From: Bacteroidia bacterium
GTDB lineage: Bacteria > Bacteroidota > Bacteroidia > Cytophagales > Cyclobacteriaceae
Direction of reading: 5' to 3'
DNA: 35,019 nt
Assembly (NCBI GenBank): GCA_030426345.1
Contig: JAUHYU010000055.1
Coordinates: forward strand, 1-35,019
Part shown: positions 1 through 7,004 of the stretch, in pieces
Layout of the letters: every line of letters starts with the position of its first letter
Numbering within the stretch: the first letter of the stretch is position 1
Notes under the pieces: generated by a model
Told to the model about the DNA's origin: nothing
The model's input: the letters and a program-made list of their open reading frames with translations, nothing else
The model's database searches: none
Program-made: the position numbers and the translations under genes

Positions 1-54
1 TTGATAATAAAAGGATGACTAATTGAATTATCAAGTTATAATAAAGGAAAACCA

Positions 55-127
55 GTGTGGAACAAAGCATAAAATGTTCATGAAGGCTATGCGCCCTCAC
101 GCCATTTATGCTAACCCGTTATAGCAC
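55..127 (+). repeat. attC-like site 0 (upstream boundary of cassette C1)
   Basis: R'' box GTGTGGAAC at 55-63 and core GTTATAGCAC at 118-127. The main stem pairs 67-76 with 103-111 (GCATAAAATG against CATTTATGC). The site ends a cassette whose body lies upstream of the window. Positions 1-120 recur at 7482-7601 with one mismatch. R'' and the present core do not pair well outside the stem, as expected when the core's last bases belong to the next cassette. Confidence 0.75.
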
Positions 128-142
128 ATAAATAATTAAATA

Positions 143-388
143 ATGACAAATAAAGCAAAAGTACTTGAAGGCCTTGATGCAAATGCAGATTCGCAAACTC
201 AAGCAGTAGCCAACGCTTTATCTGAGGATGACGCAACGAAACTATGCAATAGAATTGACTCTGATATTGCAAATCAAAAAGGGGCTACACCAATCACAAC
301 AATAGTTGAATTAAGAAAACATGAAGATAGCTTGAGTTATAAACTTAAGTTTCAAATAGAACTTTGGAGCTCCATTTCATTGAATTAA
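143..388 (+). CDS. Hypothetical 81-aa protein, first gene of cassette C1
   Basis: I do not recognise this family. It is a short soluble protein, acidic in its first half and rich in Ala, Asn and Gln, with no membrane segment or signal peptide. Its ATG lies 25 bases after the cassette core at 118, so there is little room for a private promoter. The next in-frame ATG of the following gene is 14 bases beyond its stop, and that gene's frame is already open inside the end of this one. The two are therefore probably cotranscribed; a frameshifted single gene cannot be excluded. Confidence 0.6.
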   Translation: MTNKAKVLEGLDANADSQTQAVANALSEDDATKLCNRIDSDIANQKGATPITTIVELRKHEDSLSYKLKFQIELWSSISLN

Positions 389-402
389 ACACTGACTATG
401 CG

Positions 403-927
403 ATGTTTGATGTTGAAACAAAAATCAGATTAAATAAAGACAGGCTTGAAAAGGACCTAGACAGTATCCAAAGGATTCAAAACAGGTATCCTCTATATTT
501 TGCATTTTTAGGATTAGTAGGATTATACATATTTGATTTCGTCACGTACATTAAAAACTACAATCATGAAAGATCAATAGATACCTGGATTCTAATATTG
601 CTTATTATCACGTTCATTTTATTAGCAATTTCATTATACAAGTTTATTCTCTTAATTATTCCGCAAAAGATTTATTACGATAAACTACCAGAGGAAATCT
701 ACAAAGAGTATTATGAAAACATTAAAGATTTTCTTTCGGCAGATCAACAAACATTAATTGAAGAAACTAATAGTGGATATCTTGAATATCTTGAATTATC
801 AGTCAGAAAAAACTTTAATATCTATGTAAAGAAAAGGTTCCTTTACTATCAAGTTGTTTTGTTCAGCTTAATATCACTTTTTCCTTACATCATTCTTTTG
901 TTAATAAAATTCATTTACTATGGCTAA
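403..927 (+). CDS. Hypothetical three-segment membrane protein, cassette C1
   Basis: A protein of about 174 aa counted from the ATG at 403; the frame also allows a TTG start at 364, which would overlap the previous gene by 25 bases. A charged N-terminal stretch of about 28 residues precedes two hydrophobic helices separated by a short polar loop. A soluble middle of about 60 residues follows, then a third hydrophobic segment reaching the C-terminus. No family is recognised. It overlaps the next small gene by 8 bases, which suggests translational coupling. The arrangement of small soluble protein, membrane protein and tiny charged protein could be an effector/immunity or defence module, but the sequence does not show this. 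Confidence 0.65.
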   Translation: MFDVETKIRLNKDRLEKDLDSIQRIQNRYPLYFAFLGLVGLYIFDFVTYIKNYNHERSIDTWILILLIITFILLAISLYKFILLIIPQKIYYDKLPEEIYKEYYENIKDFLSADQQTLIEETNSGYLEYLELSVRKNFNIYVKKRFLYYQVVLFSLISLFPYIILLLIKFIYYG

Positions 928-1030
928 CAATGACGAAGATAAAAACAAACCAAAGGAAAAACCTAAAGAAAAGCCAAAAGTCAAACCTACTGCAATAAGA
1001 GAAGACAAAAATAAGATCGAAACGCGATAA
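920..1030 (+). CDS. Tiny Lys/Pro-rich protein (36 aa), cassette C1
   Basis: An ATG at 920 overlaps the end of the membrane protein gene by 8 bases and opens a 36-codon frame ending in TAA at 1028-1030. The product is extremely hydrophilic, with repeated Lys-Pro-Lys-Glu units (KPKEKPKEKPK) and no hydrophobic stretch. The stop lies 10 bases before the R'' box of the cassette's attC-like site, so the frame fits neatly into the remaining coding space. Overlap and position support a real gene, but low complexity makes this uncertain. Confidence 0.45.
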   Translation: MANNDEDKNKPKEKPKEKPKVKPTAIREDKNKIETR

Positions 1031-1040
1031 CTAAAAATAC

Positions 1041-1111
1041 GTGCTATAACAAAGTGCAATGACGCAATCCTCCTAAAGTCGGCCTGCGCATGCACCGGAA
1101 CGTTAGTTGCA
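1041..1111 (+). repeat. attC-like site 1 (end of cassette C1)
   Basis: R'' box GTGCTATAAC at 1041-1050 is the exact reverse complement of the first ten bases of cassette C1 (118-127). The new core GTTAGTTGCA is at 1102-1111. The inner stem pairs GTGCAATGACGCA (1054-1066) with TGCGCATGCAC (1085-1095). At about 70 bases it is one of the compact sites of the array. Confidence 0.8.
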
Positions 1112-1164
1112 ATTAAAACCCAACTTAAAATTTCTTTTCACAGTCTATAGTTCAAAACTTATTT

Positions 1165-2163
1165 ATGAGAAATTGCATCACAATACTTTTACTGTGCCTG
1201 CTTTGTGCAAGTCCTAGCAATATGAAAGCTCAATCTTACCAATTAACCGTTAGTAGTGAACCATTTGCCTACCTGGAAAATGCAGAGAACGCTGTAGATG
1301 GCCCCTGGGATGTTCCTGAATTTCAGCTGCCCATTGGCTTTGATTTTGAATTATTCGATCTAACTTCTGATACAATATATTCTTATTTCAATTCCTTTGG
1401 CGGTATATTTGAAATAAACCTGGATGAAGACCATTTATATATGCTCATCCCCTTCTTAGCAAGTTTGATTGATAGAGGTTACCAACAGGATTCTGCACTT
1501 TCACCTATTAAATATCTAACAGAAGGAGCTCTAGGGCATCAAGTATTTACACTTGAATTCAAGGAAGCTGGGTTATTTGAAGGTGAAGAGACCGACGATG
1601 GCGTGTTTCTCGATTATGTGAGTTTTCAAATCAGACTTTATGAAGATTCTGGCAACATAGAATTTCATTATGGTCCGTATTCGACTCAGAAAGATCCAAT
1701 TGTAATTTTTGATCCTTTTCATGGCCCTTTAGTTGGGTTATTAGCGGACGCTGATTGGAACACGCCTGGTGGACAACTTGGGGAAATTATTGTTCTTGAA
1801 GGTAGTCCATTGAAACCAACCGTAGCCACTGATACTTTCCCCACCTTTTTGGATGGACCGATACCAGAAAATACTGTCTATCGTTTCTCAAGAATAAGCA
1901 CTTCTGTAAGTGATCATTTGCGTTTTACTAATCAACCCATGTTTTTTCCAAATCCGGCTTTTGGTGATATCAATTTGCATGTAAACAATGCAAATGAAAT
2001 AACATATCCGATAACCGTAATGGATGCCCTAGGCAGGCGGGTAATGATGTGGAATACTGAATCAGAGATTTCAACAGCGGGTTTGTCAGCAGGTTGTTTT
2101 TATATTCTGGTCAATACGAAAAGTAAAGTGATCACAGAAAAATTAATTGTGTTATCTGAATAA
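1165..2163 (+). CDS. Secreted protein with type IX secretion C-terminal sorting domain (cassette C2)
   Basis: The 332-aa product has a cleavable signal peptide: charged MRN, a hydrophobic core of about 12 residues, then AQ near residue 23. The middle, about residues 25-250, is acidic and rich in aromatic residues with a predicted beta character, and I cannot assign it to a family. The last 75 residues or so form a Por-type sorting domain: the FFPNPA motif, a beta-rich stretch with the DALGRRV motif, then GLSAGCFYILV and a basic Lys-rich end. In Bacteroidota this tail directs proteins through the outer membrane by the T9SS. It is the only gene in its cassette. It is unusual as cassette cargo because it needs a host T9SS. 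Confidence 0.85.
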   Translation: MRNCITILLLCLLCASPSNMKAQSYQLTVSSEPFAYLENAENAVDGPWDVPEFQLPIGFDFELFDLTSDTIYSYFNSFGGIFEINLDEDHLYMLIPFLASLIDRGYQQDSALSPIKYLTEGALGHQVFTLEFKEAGLFEGEETDDGVFLDYVSFQIRLYEDSGNIEFHYGPYSTQKDPIVIFDPFHGPLVGLLADADWNTPGGQLGEIIVLEGSPLKPTVATDTFPTFLDGPIPENTVYRFSRISTSVSDHLRFTNQPMFFPNPAFGDINLHVNNANEITYPITVMDALGRRVMMWNTESEISTAGLSAGCFYILVNTKSKVITEKLIVLSE

Positions 2164-2188
2164 GGAGATAGGCCAACATACAAAAAAC

Positions 2189-2320
2189 TGCCACTAACAT
2201 TGGATGCTCATAAGCAGGGCCAAAACCGATGAAAATGAAAGCGTAAATTTAGAAGAAGATGCCCCGGAATCAATCCTTTCAGAATCGGCCTGCCTACGAG
2301 CACCCTGAAGCGTTAAGTGC
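2189..2320 (+). repeat. attC-like site 2 (end of cassette C2)
   Basis: R'' TGCCACTAAC (2189-2198) is complementary to the cassette C2 start GTTAGTTGCA at 9 of 10 bases. Core GTTAAGTGC at 2312-2320. The inner stem pairs 2206-2221 (GCTCATAAGCAGGGCC) with 2287-2301 (GGCCTGCCTACGAGC). The AGCAGGG...CCTGCC stem is shared with sites 8, 10 and 11. Confidence 0.78.
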
Positions 2321-2657
2321 GATGCTCATGACATGTCTTTTTTTTCCGGCCTCATTTGAGAAGGCAGATTCCTACCCTCAGAATCCTGCAGTACTTACCT
2401 ACCCTCTTCATCCGTCGGCGCTGAACCTAAACTTCTAAAAATCTCGTTCTTCGGGTAGGGAAAAATCATACGCTGGAAAAATTCAAAACATGGCAAGACT
2501 CGAAGATTTGGCTGTTTACAATGCATATTCTGGTTTCGCCCCTCACTTAACACGTGACACCCTACATATTTGGGTCTCTGTATCTGGTAAAAGTTGTAGA
2601 TTTTGTTGTCCGACATCACACCTGGTCGTGGAGGAATACGACGGGTGTCACAGGACG
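2313..2657 (+). other. Cassette C3, about 345 bp, no convincing gene
   Basis: Bounded by cores at 2312 and 2657. Open frames here (for example minus 2395-2667 and plus 2490-2702) run through the inverted repeat of site 3 and show no protein character, so I do not call them. A CTACCC / GGGTAG inverted pair around 2399-2458 could form a hairpin. The unit might supply a promoter or RNA, or be a decayed cassette. Confidence 0.5.
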
Positions 2658-2665
2658 TTAGCGGC
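2544..2665 (+). repeat. attC-like site 3 (end of cassette C3)
   Basis: R'' CACTTAAC at 2544-2551 is complementary to the cassette C3 start GTTAAGTG. Core GTTAGCGGC at 2657-2665. Perfect 9-bp stem GTGACACCC (2554-2562) against GGGTGTCAC (2643-2651). Positions 2511-2657 recur at 21297-21443 without any indel and with about six substitutions. Confidence 0.8.
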
Positions 2666-2678
2666 AATTACAAAAAAA

Positions 2679-3665
2679 TCAACTGTTTTTATTATACTTT
2701 GACTTGTAATCAACTGGAGACATTCCAGTAATGCGACTGAAAACATCACGAAAAGATTTTGTGTCATTATAACCGACATCAAACATTACTTCATAGACAG
2801 ACTTGCGAGAATTTTCAAAAGACTTTTTGGCAACTTCAATTCTTATTCTTTGTAAATAATCTAATGGCGTTAAACTAGTTGCCTTAATAAATCTTCGATC
2901 AAAGGTTCTTCTACCAACACCTAAACTTGACGACAATTCCTCTATGGAAATTTTATCCTGATAGTTTTCTTCTATAAAATTTTGAGCATTCAAGACCACA
3001 TCGTCATTATGCTTTTTATGTCCATTGAAAATTGAAAATTCGGCTTGTAAATTTCTATCCAAATCAACTTGGAAATATTTGGCGCAATGAATAGCTGTTG
3101 GTCTTCCATAAAACTTTTCAACTAAATACATCAACAGATGAAGAAAAGAGTATGCACCACCATTGGTATATATTCCGTTTTCGTCTGTTATCAATTTGTC
3201 GGTTTGCAAGTTCACACCTGGAAACAAACTCCTGAATTCATCAGCCATTGCCCAATGTGTGGAACAATTTTTTCCAGAAAGTAATCCAGTTGAGGCTAAC
3301 ATAAAACCACCCGCACACATACTTGCGACTTCTGCCCTTTGTCTGTATTGCTTCGCAATCCAGTTAATCAACAGCTTATTATTCTTCGTGGCAGTTTTGT
3401 AATCGCGAACTAATGAGGCTGGAATAATTATCAAATCGGTTTCATCAATTTCAGCAATAGCAACTTCTTGCTTAATAGAGAGAAACCTATCTTCTAAAAA
3501 ATCATCATTTGTGGCACCAACCAAAGAAATCTTAAAAATTGGTTCCCCTCCTTTCCGTTCCAAAAATTTATTGGCTTCCGTAAAAATGTGATAACTACCA
3601 ATGATACAGGCACTTGTACTCATAGTTGTTTGGTCATCTGGAACTAGAATACTCAAATGTTTCAT
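2679..3665 (-). CDS. GlxA/FtrA-type transcriptional regulator (DJ-1/PfpI-like plus AraC HTH), cassette C4
   Basis: A 328-aa regulator. The N-terminal half, about residues 1-190, is a DJ-1/PfpI-like glutamine-amidotransferase fold with the nucleophile-elbow motif SMCAGGFML and the following GGAYSFLHL segment. The C-terminal 100 residues hold the two AraC helix-turn-helices (SIEELSSSLGVGRRTFDRRF and the YNDTKSFRDVFSRITGMSP region). I start it at MKHLSIL, codon 12 of a longer frame, because family members begin with that beta strand. It is the only cassette gene read against the array direction and is divergent from the SRPBCC pair at 3791. It therefore probably controls that pair through the shared 125-bp spacer. 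The ligand is unknown. Confidence 0.9.
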   Translation of the reverse strand: MKHLSILVPDDQTTMSTSACIIGSYHIFTEANKFLERKGGEPIFKISLVGATNDDFLEDRFLSIKQEVAIAEIDETDLIIIPASLVRDYKTATKNNKLLINWIAKQYRQRAEVASMCAGGFMLASTGLLSGKNCSTHWAMADEFRSLFPGVNLQTDKLITDENGIYTNGGAYSFLHLLMYLVEKFYGRPTAIHCAKYFQVDLDRNLQAEFSIFNGHKKHNDDVVLNAQNFIEENYQDKISIEELSSSLGVGRRTFDRRFIKATSLTPLDYLQRIRIEVAKKSFENSRKSVYEVMFDVGYNDTKSFRDVFSRITGMSPVDYKSKYNKNS

Positions 3666-3697
3666 TACAATGGTTTTTGCAAAAATAAGAATATTCA

Positions 3698-3729
3698 TTG
3701 TCTAAATCGCCCCGCTAAATTGTCTAAAT
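3698..3729. promoter_or_regulatory. Direct repeats TTGTCTAAAT, candidate AraC-type operator
   Basis: TTGTCTAAAT occurs at 3698-3707 and again at 3720-3729, a 22-base period of about two helical turns. AraC-family regulators typically bind such spaced direct repeats. The site lies between the divergent regulator and the SRPBCC genes. Assigning it to the regulator is inference. Confidence 0.5.
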
Positions 3730-3749
3730 TCCACATCTCATAAGTGTCT

Positions 3750-3774
3750 TATAGAAACTAAGTTTGTTTCTATA
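3750..3774. promoter_or_regulatory. Perfect 9-bp inverted repeat in the divergent spacer
   Basis: TATAGAAAC (3750-3758) and GTTTCTATA (3766-3774) with a 7-base spacer, 16 bases before the ATG at 3791. It could be a second operator or a 5' leader hairpin. It is not followed by a T run, so a terminator is unlikely. Confidence 0.45.
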
Positions 3775-3790
3775 AAAACAGAAAGAAGAA

Positions 3791-4216
3791 ATGAAAAATT
3801 ACACCTTCAGCTTTACCACCAGTAATTCAGTCAAAGAAGTTTTTGATCTGTTATTAAATATTAATGAATGGTGGTCAGGAATCTATGAAGAAACTATTAC
3901 AGGTGACAGTCAAAAAATTGGCGATGAATTTTCTTTTTCAGCAGGGGGCGGAATGCACTTTTCAAGGCAAAAATTGGCCGAACTAATTCCTAATCAAAAA
4001 ATTGTTTGGCAGATAACGGAGAGCAACCTTTCCTTTTTAGAAAACCCCAAAGAATGGGAAGAGACAAGACTTGTTTTTGACATTTCCGAAAAAGGAAATG
4101 AAGCACGAGTAACATTTACACACGAAGGATTAGAGCCAGAAATTGAATGTTATGATGGATGTTCCACTGCATGGACTCAATATTTACAAAACCTGGAAAA
4201 TAAATTAATCCGCTGA
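3791..4216 (+). CDS. SRPBCC / AHSA1-like domain protein (cassette C4)
   Basis: A 141-aa soluble START-like protein. Visible family marks are the N-terminal strand FSFTTSNSVKEVFDLL, the NEWWSG turn, the G-D-EFSFSAGGGMHF strand, the ELIPNQKIVWQI strand and the closing VTFTHEGLEPE...CSTAWTQYLQNL helix. Such proteins form a hydrophobic ligand cavity; no substrate can be read from the sequence. A purine-rich GAAAGAAGAA precedes the ATG. The stop overlaps the start of the next gene (TGATG), so the two paralogues are a coupled pair, divergent from the GlxA-type regulator. Activity against a small lipophilic compound under control of that regulator is plausible but unproven. Confidence 0.85.
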   Translation: MKNYTFSFTTSNSVKEVFDLLLNINEWWSGIYEETITGDSQKIGDEFSFSAGGGMHFSRQKLAELIPNQKIVWQITESNLSFLENPKEWEETRLVFDISEKGNEARVTFTHEGLEPEIECYDGCSTAWTQYLQNLENKLIR

Positions 4217-4803
4217 TGATTAGTCTAATATTCATTTCGACACTAATTGCTATGCAATCTTTCCATCCAGACAACAAAACAGCAATTAACAATTCAATGA
4301 CAATAAATATGGAATCCGAAAGTTACACATCCACCATTTTGGTTGACAAAGACGCCTCAACTTCATTCAACGCCATTAAAAACTTCAGAGGTTGGTGGAG
4401 TGAAGAAATTGAAGGCAACACCGATAAATTAGGCGACACATTTTTCTATCATTACAAGGATGTTCATTTGTGTAAACTGAAATTGATTGAAGAAATCCCA
4501 CACAAAAAATTAGTCTATTTGGTCACGGACAACGAATTTAATTTTACAAAGGACAAAGCGGAATGGATAAATACTAAACTGATTTTTGACTTATCTGTGG
4601 AAGAAAACAAAACAAAAGTTGTATTTACTCACGAAGGTTTAACACCTAAATATGAATGTTACAATGTTTGCAATGACGCATGGACAAGCTACATACAAGG
4701 TAGTTTGAAAGATTATATTGAAACAGGAAAAGGCAAACCAAACGGAAAAGAAGGTGGACTAAATGCAGAATTGGTTAAGAAATGGGGCCTACCTGACAAA
4801 TAA
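4216..4803 (+). CDS. Second SRPBCC-like protein, paralogue of the upstream gene (cassette C4)
   Basis: A 195-aa product. After a 35-residue N-terminal extension it aligns along its length with the 141-aa protein before it: the FRGWWSEEIEG turn, G-D-FFYHY strand, EIPHKKLVYLV strand and VVFTHEGLTPKYECYN...AWTSYI helix recur in the same order. The extension starts with a short hydrophobic run (MISLIFISTLIAMQS) that might be a weak signal or might lie upstream of the true start near MTINMES. It adds a Gly/Lys-rich C-terminal tail of about 30 residues. It overlaps the previous stop by one base. The pair probably arose by tandem duplication and carries extra Cys residues near the last helix. Confidence 0.8.
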   Translation: MISLIFISTLIAMQSFHPDNKTAINNSMTINMESESYTSTILVDKDASTSFNAIKNFRGWWSEEIEGNTDKLGDTFFYHYKDVHLCKLKLIEEIPHKKLVYLVTDNEFNFTKDKAEWINTKLIFDLSVEENKTKVVFTHEGLTPKYECYNVCNDAWTSYIQGSLKDYIETGKGKPNGKEGGLNAELVKKWGLPDK

Positions 4804-4805
4804 CA

Positions 4806-5004
4806 GCCGCTAACAATGGCTATAAATAATGCGGGCTTTATCGGTTAGGAAACCTTCTACCCTGCTCATCCGCCAAAACAAGTTTTGACGTCTTATTTTT
4901 TGGTAACTTAAGCCTCAAAACTTGGTTTTGGCTCACATCGTGCGCAGATTGAAAACTATCGCTTTTCAATCCCCCGCACTATTCATAGCCGAGCCGTTAT
5001 GTGC
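4806..5004 (+). repeat. attC-like site 4 (end of cassette C4)
   Basis: R'' GCCGCTAAC (4806-4814) is the exact reverse complement of the cassette C4 start at 2657-2665. Core GTTATGTGC at 4996-5004. The stem pairs 4818-4835 (GGCTATAAATAATGCGGG) with 4973-4990. Two smaller hairpins sit in the loop (CAAAAC/GTTTTG and GATTGAAAA/TTTTCAATC). At about 199 bases it is longer than typical attC sites. Confidence 0.82.
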
Positions 5005-5018
5005 AACCGCTATAACAA

Positions 5019-5525
5019 ATGAACAAGAAGAATTTCAACATAGAAATTGAGTATAAAAAGAATAGAGAAAGACTTTTATCCTTTATCCAATCTCGTATTC
5101 ATAATAAAGATGAGTCGAAAGATATTTTGCAGGAAACTTTCACCAAATGCGAAGAACTCAGTCAAAGAGGTTGTCAATGTGATTACCCTAAATCATATCT
5201 CTTCAAAATGGCGTTAAACGCCATTGCCGACTTTTACAAGAAAAAAAAGAAAGATAATGAGATTTTACAAAGCATTGGTGACTCAAGTGAAGTCAATGAA
5301 GAATATTCAGAATTTCCTTGCGATGTTTATAAGTATACTTACCAATTTCTATCAAAGCTATCTCCTGAAAACCAAGAAGCCTTTATCAAATCAGATATAG
5401 AGAACATTCCTCAAAAGCAAATTGCTCAAGAATTAGGAATTCCTATATCGACATTGAAGTCAAGGGTACAAAGAACCCGTAACTTCTTGAAGAAGGAATT
5501 TAAAGAATGTTTGAAGGCTTGCTAA
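5019..5525 (+). CDS. SigZ-like ECF-type RNA polymerase sigma factor (cassette C5)
   Basis: A 168-aa sigma-70 family factor. Region 2 lies in about residues 10-75 (RIHNKDESKDILQETFTKC and SYLFKMALNAIADFY), followed by a Lys-rich linker. Region 4 lies in about residues 115-165 (NIPQKQIAQELGIPISTLKS). Several Cys (the GCQCDYP motif, FPCDVY and a KECLKAC tail) suggest a metal- or redox-responsive element; this is inference. The ATG is only 15 bases after the cassette core, so transcription probably comes from upstream or from within the attC-like site. It leads a three-gene unit whose later members point to metalloid or metal handling. Confidence 0.88.
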   Translation: MNKKNFNIEIEYKKNRERLLSFIQSRIHNKDESKDILQETFTKCEELSQRGCQCDYPKSYLFKMALNAIADFYKKKKKDNEILQSIGDSSEVNEEYSEFPCDVYKYTYQFLSKLSPENQEAFIKSDIENIPQKQIAQELGIPISTLKSRVQRTRNFLKKEFKECLKAC

Positions 5526-5592
5526 TTTTTTTCCTCGTAATGCGTCTTTACAATAGATACGTAGTCATAGGGTAAATTAAAATTTATCGATT

Positions 5593-6051
5593 ATGACAGA
5601 AAAAAAATCTACAAAAGCAACCATTTTAGGAGTAGGAACTTCTTTAGCTTCATTACTCGGAGTCTGTGGCACCACTTGCGGTGTGGTTTGTGCAGCCCCA
5701 ATTGCTTCAATATTTGGGATTTCAACCGCTGGATTGTCCGCCTTTACCTCAACCTTTCTTCCCGTTCTGACAGCAATTAGCGCAGTAGCATTTACAATTG
5801 CCTACTTTTCACTTTATAAAAAGAATGAAAGCACTTGTCGTCCAGAGGATTGTACTGAATCAAAAAAACAAAAGACCCGTTGGGCAAAACCAATGTTTTG
5901 GATTGGGCTGTTGCTGACTTTAGGCTTTTACACAAATGCAGTAATCAATAGTTCCAAGAGAAATATTAGCTGCGAACAAAGCACTTCTTGTGAAGCGGAA
6001 GACACCAAAAAGAGTTGCAACCCTTCTGACTGTTTAATCGAAAAAAAATGA
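5593..6051 (+). CDS. MerT-like Cys-rich membrane protein (cassette C5)
   Basis: A 152-aa inner-membrane protein. An N-terminal hydrophobic stretch contains C25, C29 and C33 just before an A-A-P-I-A-S-I-F-G-I-S turn. This resembles the Cys/Pro/GIS pattern of mercuric transporters (MerT). A second and third hydrophobic segment follow, and the loop and C-terminal tail carry further Cys pairs (STCRPEDC, CEQSTSC, SCNPSDC). The family is known for moving soft metals across the membrane; the actual substrate here is inferred. It overlaps the methyltransferase start by four bases (ATGA) and follows the sigma factor gene by 67 bases. Confidence 0.7.
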   Translation: MTEKKSTKATILGVGTSLASLLGVCGTTCGVVCAAPIASIFGISTAGLSAFTSTFLPVLTAISAVAFTIAYFSLYKKNESTCRPEDCTESKKQKTRWAKPMFWIGLLLTLGFYTNAVINSSKRNISCEQSTSCEAEDTKKSCNPSDCLIEKK

Positions 6052-6809
6052 TTGGAATGAAAAACATAAAAGAATACGTCAAAGAGCAATATTCAAAAAT
6101 TATCAGTACAAAAAAATCAAGCTATGATTCGTGTTGTAGTACTTCTTGTTGTCAAGAAATTAGTGAGTGTTACGACAACATTAAGGGATATAACCCCGAT
6201 GCAGATTATGGATTGGGCTGTGGGCTGCCTACACAATTCGCCAAAATAAAAGTAGGTCAAACTGTGCTAGATTTGGGGTCAGGAGCAGGAAATGATTGTT
6301 TCGTGGCAAGAGCCGAAGTTGGTGAAAGCGGAAAAGTATATGGTCTTGACTTTTCTGAAACAATGGTCGAAAAGGCAAGGGAAAACTCTGATAAATTGGG
6401 ATACTCTAACGTTAAGTTTATTTTGGGAGATATAGAAAAAATACCACTTCCGAACAATTCGGTGGATGTAGTAGTAAGTAATTGTGTACTGAATTTAGTA
6501 CCAAACAAGGACAAAGTATTTTCAAACATTTATGAGGTATTGAAAAAAAGTGGGCATTTTAGTATTTCCGATGTTGTGACTACAACCGAAATGCCTAACA
6601 GTTTGGTTTTAGAATCTGATTTATTATCTGATTGCGTATCGAAAGCAGCACCTAAAAACAAATACTTAGAAGCCATTGAAAAAGCAGGGTTTAAGAATAT
6701 AACGATTCAAAAAGAACGTGAATTGCCAATGCCGACATATGAAAATCAGCAGCACGATGTTCCCGAAGATTTCAAAATTTTAAGCCTTACGATTTATGCC
6801 GAAAAGTGA
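6048..6809 (+). CDS. arsM: Arsenite methyltransferase-like SAM-dependent methyltransferase (cassette C5)
   Basis: A 253-aa class I methyltransferase. The N-terminus has KEQYSKI and the Cys cluster SCCSTSCC. The SAM site is VLDLGSGAGNDC with the acidic GLDFSETM strand. Three positions where ArsM enzymes carry metalloid-binding Cys are visible: YGLGCGLP, SNCVLNLVP and LLSDCVSKAAP. Arsenite methyltransferases transfer methyl groups from SAM to As(III), giving volatile or less retained species. MKNIKEY at 6057 is an alternative start. The coupling to a MerT-like transporter and a sigma factor suggests a complete metalloid response unit packed in one cassette. Selenium or mercury as substrate cannot be excluded. 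Confidence 0.85.
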   Translation: MIGMKNIKEYVKEQYSKIISTKKSSYDSCCSTSCCQEISECYDNIKGYNPDADYGLGCGLPTQFAKIKVGQTVLDLGSGAGNDCFVARAEVGESGKVYGLDFSETMVEKARENSDKLGYSNVKFILGDIEKIPLPNNSVDVVVSNCVLNLVPNKDKVFSNIYEVLKKSGHFSISDVVTTTEMPNSLVLESDLLSDCVSKAAPKNKYLEAIEKAGFKNITIQKERELPMPTYENQQHDVPEDFKILSLTIYAEK

Positions 6810-6833
6810 TTAAATTTGGAACAAAGAAAGGCA

Positions 6834-6968
6834 GCACATAACAAGGTATAAGAAATAATAGCCGAGATAGTAGTAAATATGAAGTGTACAGCACGAACCA
6901 AAGTTTGTCGCAAACCAAAAGTTGAAGCTCCGAAATCGGCTATTATTCTTATACATACCGTTCCACAC
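6834..6968 (+). repeat. attC-like site 5 (end of cassette C5)
   Basis: R'' GCACATAAC (6834-6842) is the exact reverse complement of the cassette C5 start at 4996-5004. Core GTTCCACAC at 6960-6968. A long stem pairs 6845-6863 (GGTATAAGAAATAATAGCC) with 6938-6959 with a few unpaired bases on one arm, as in attC sites with extrahelical bases. Confidence 0.83.
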
Positions 6969-7004
6969 AAGTAAACAAATTGAAATGAGACAGATATAAA
7001 TACT

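Noticed and set aside
901-1095. Minus-strand 64-aa frame with hydrophobic residues
   Set aside because: It is antisense to the end of C1 and its attC-like arm; its Phe/Leu/Ser richness comes from the A/G-rich small gene on the other strand.
2395-2702. Open frames on both strands across cassette C3 (minus 2395-2667, plus 2490-2702)
   Set aside because: Both run through the inverted repeat of site 3, have no family features and are therefore by-products of the repeat.
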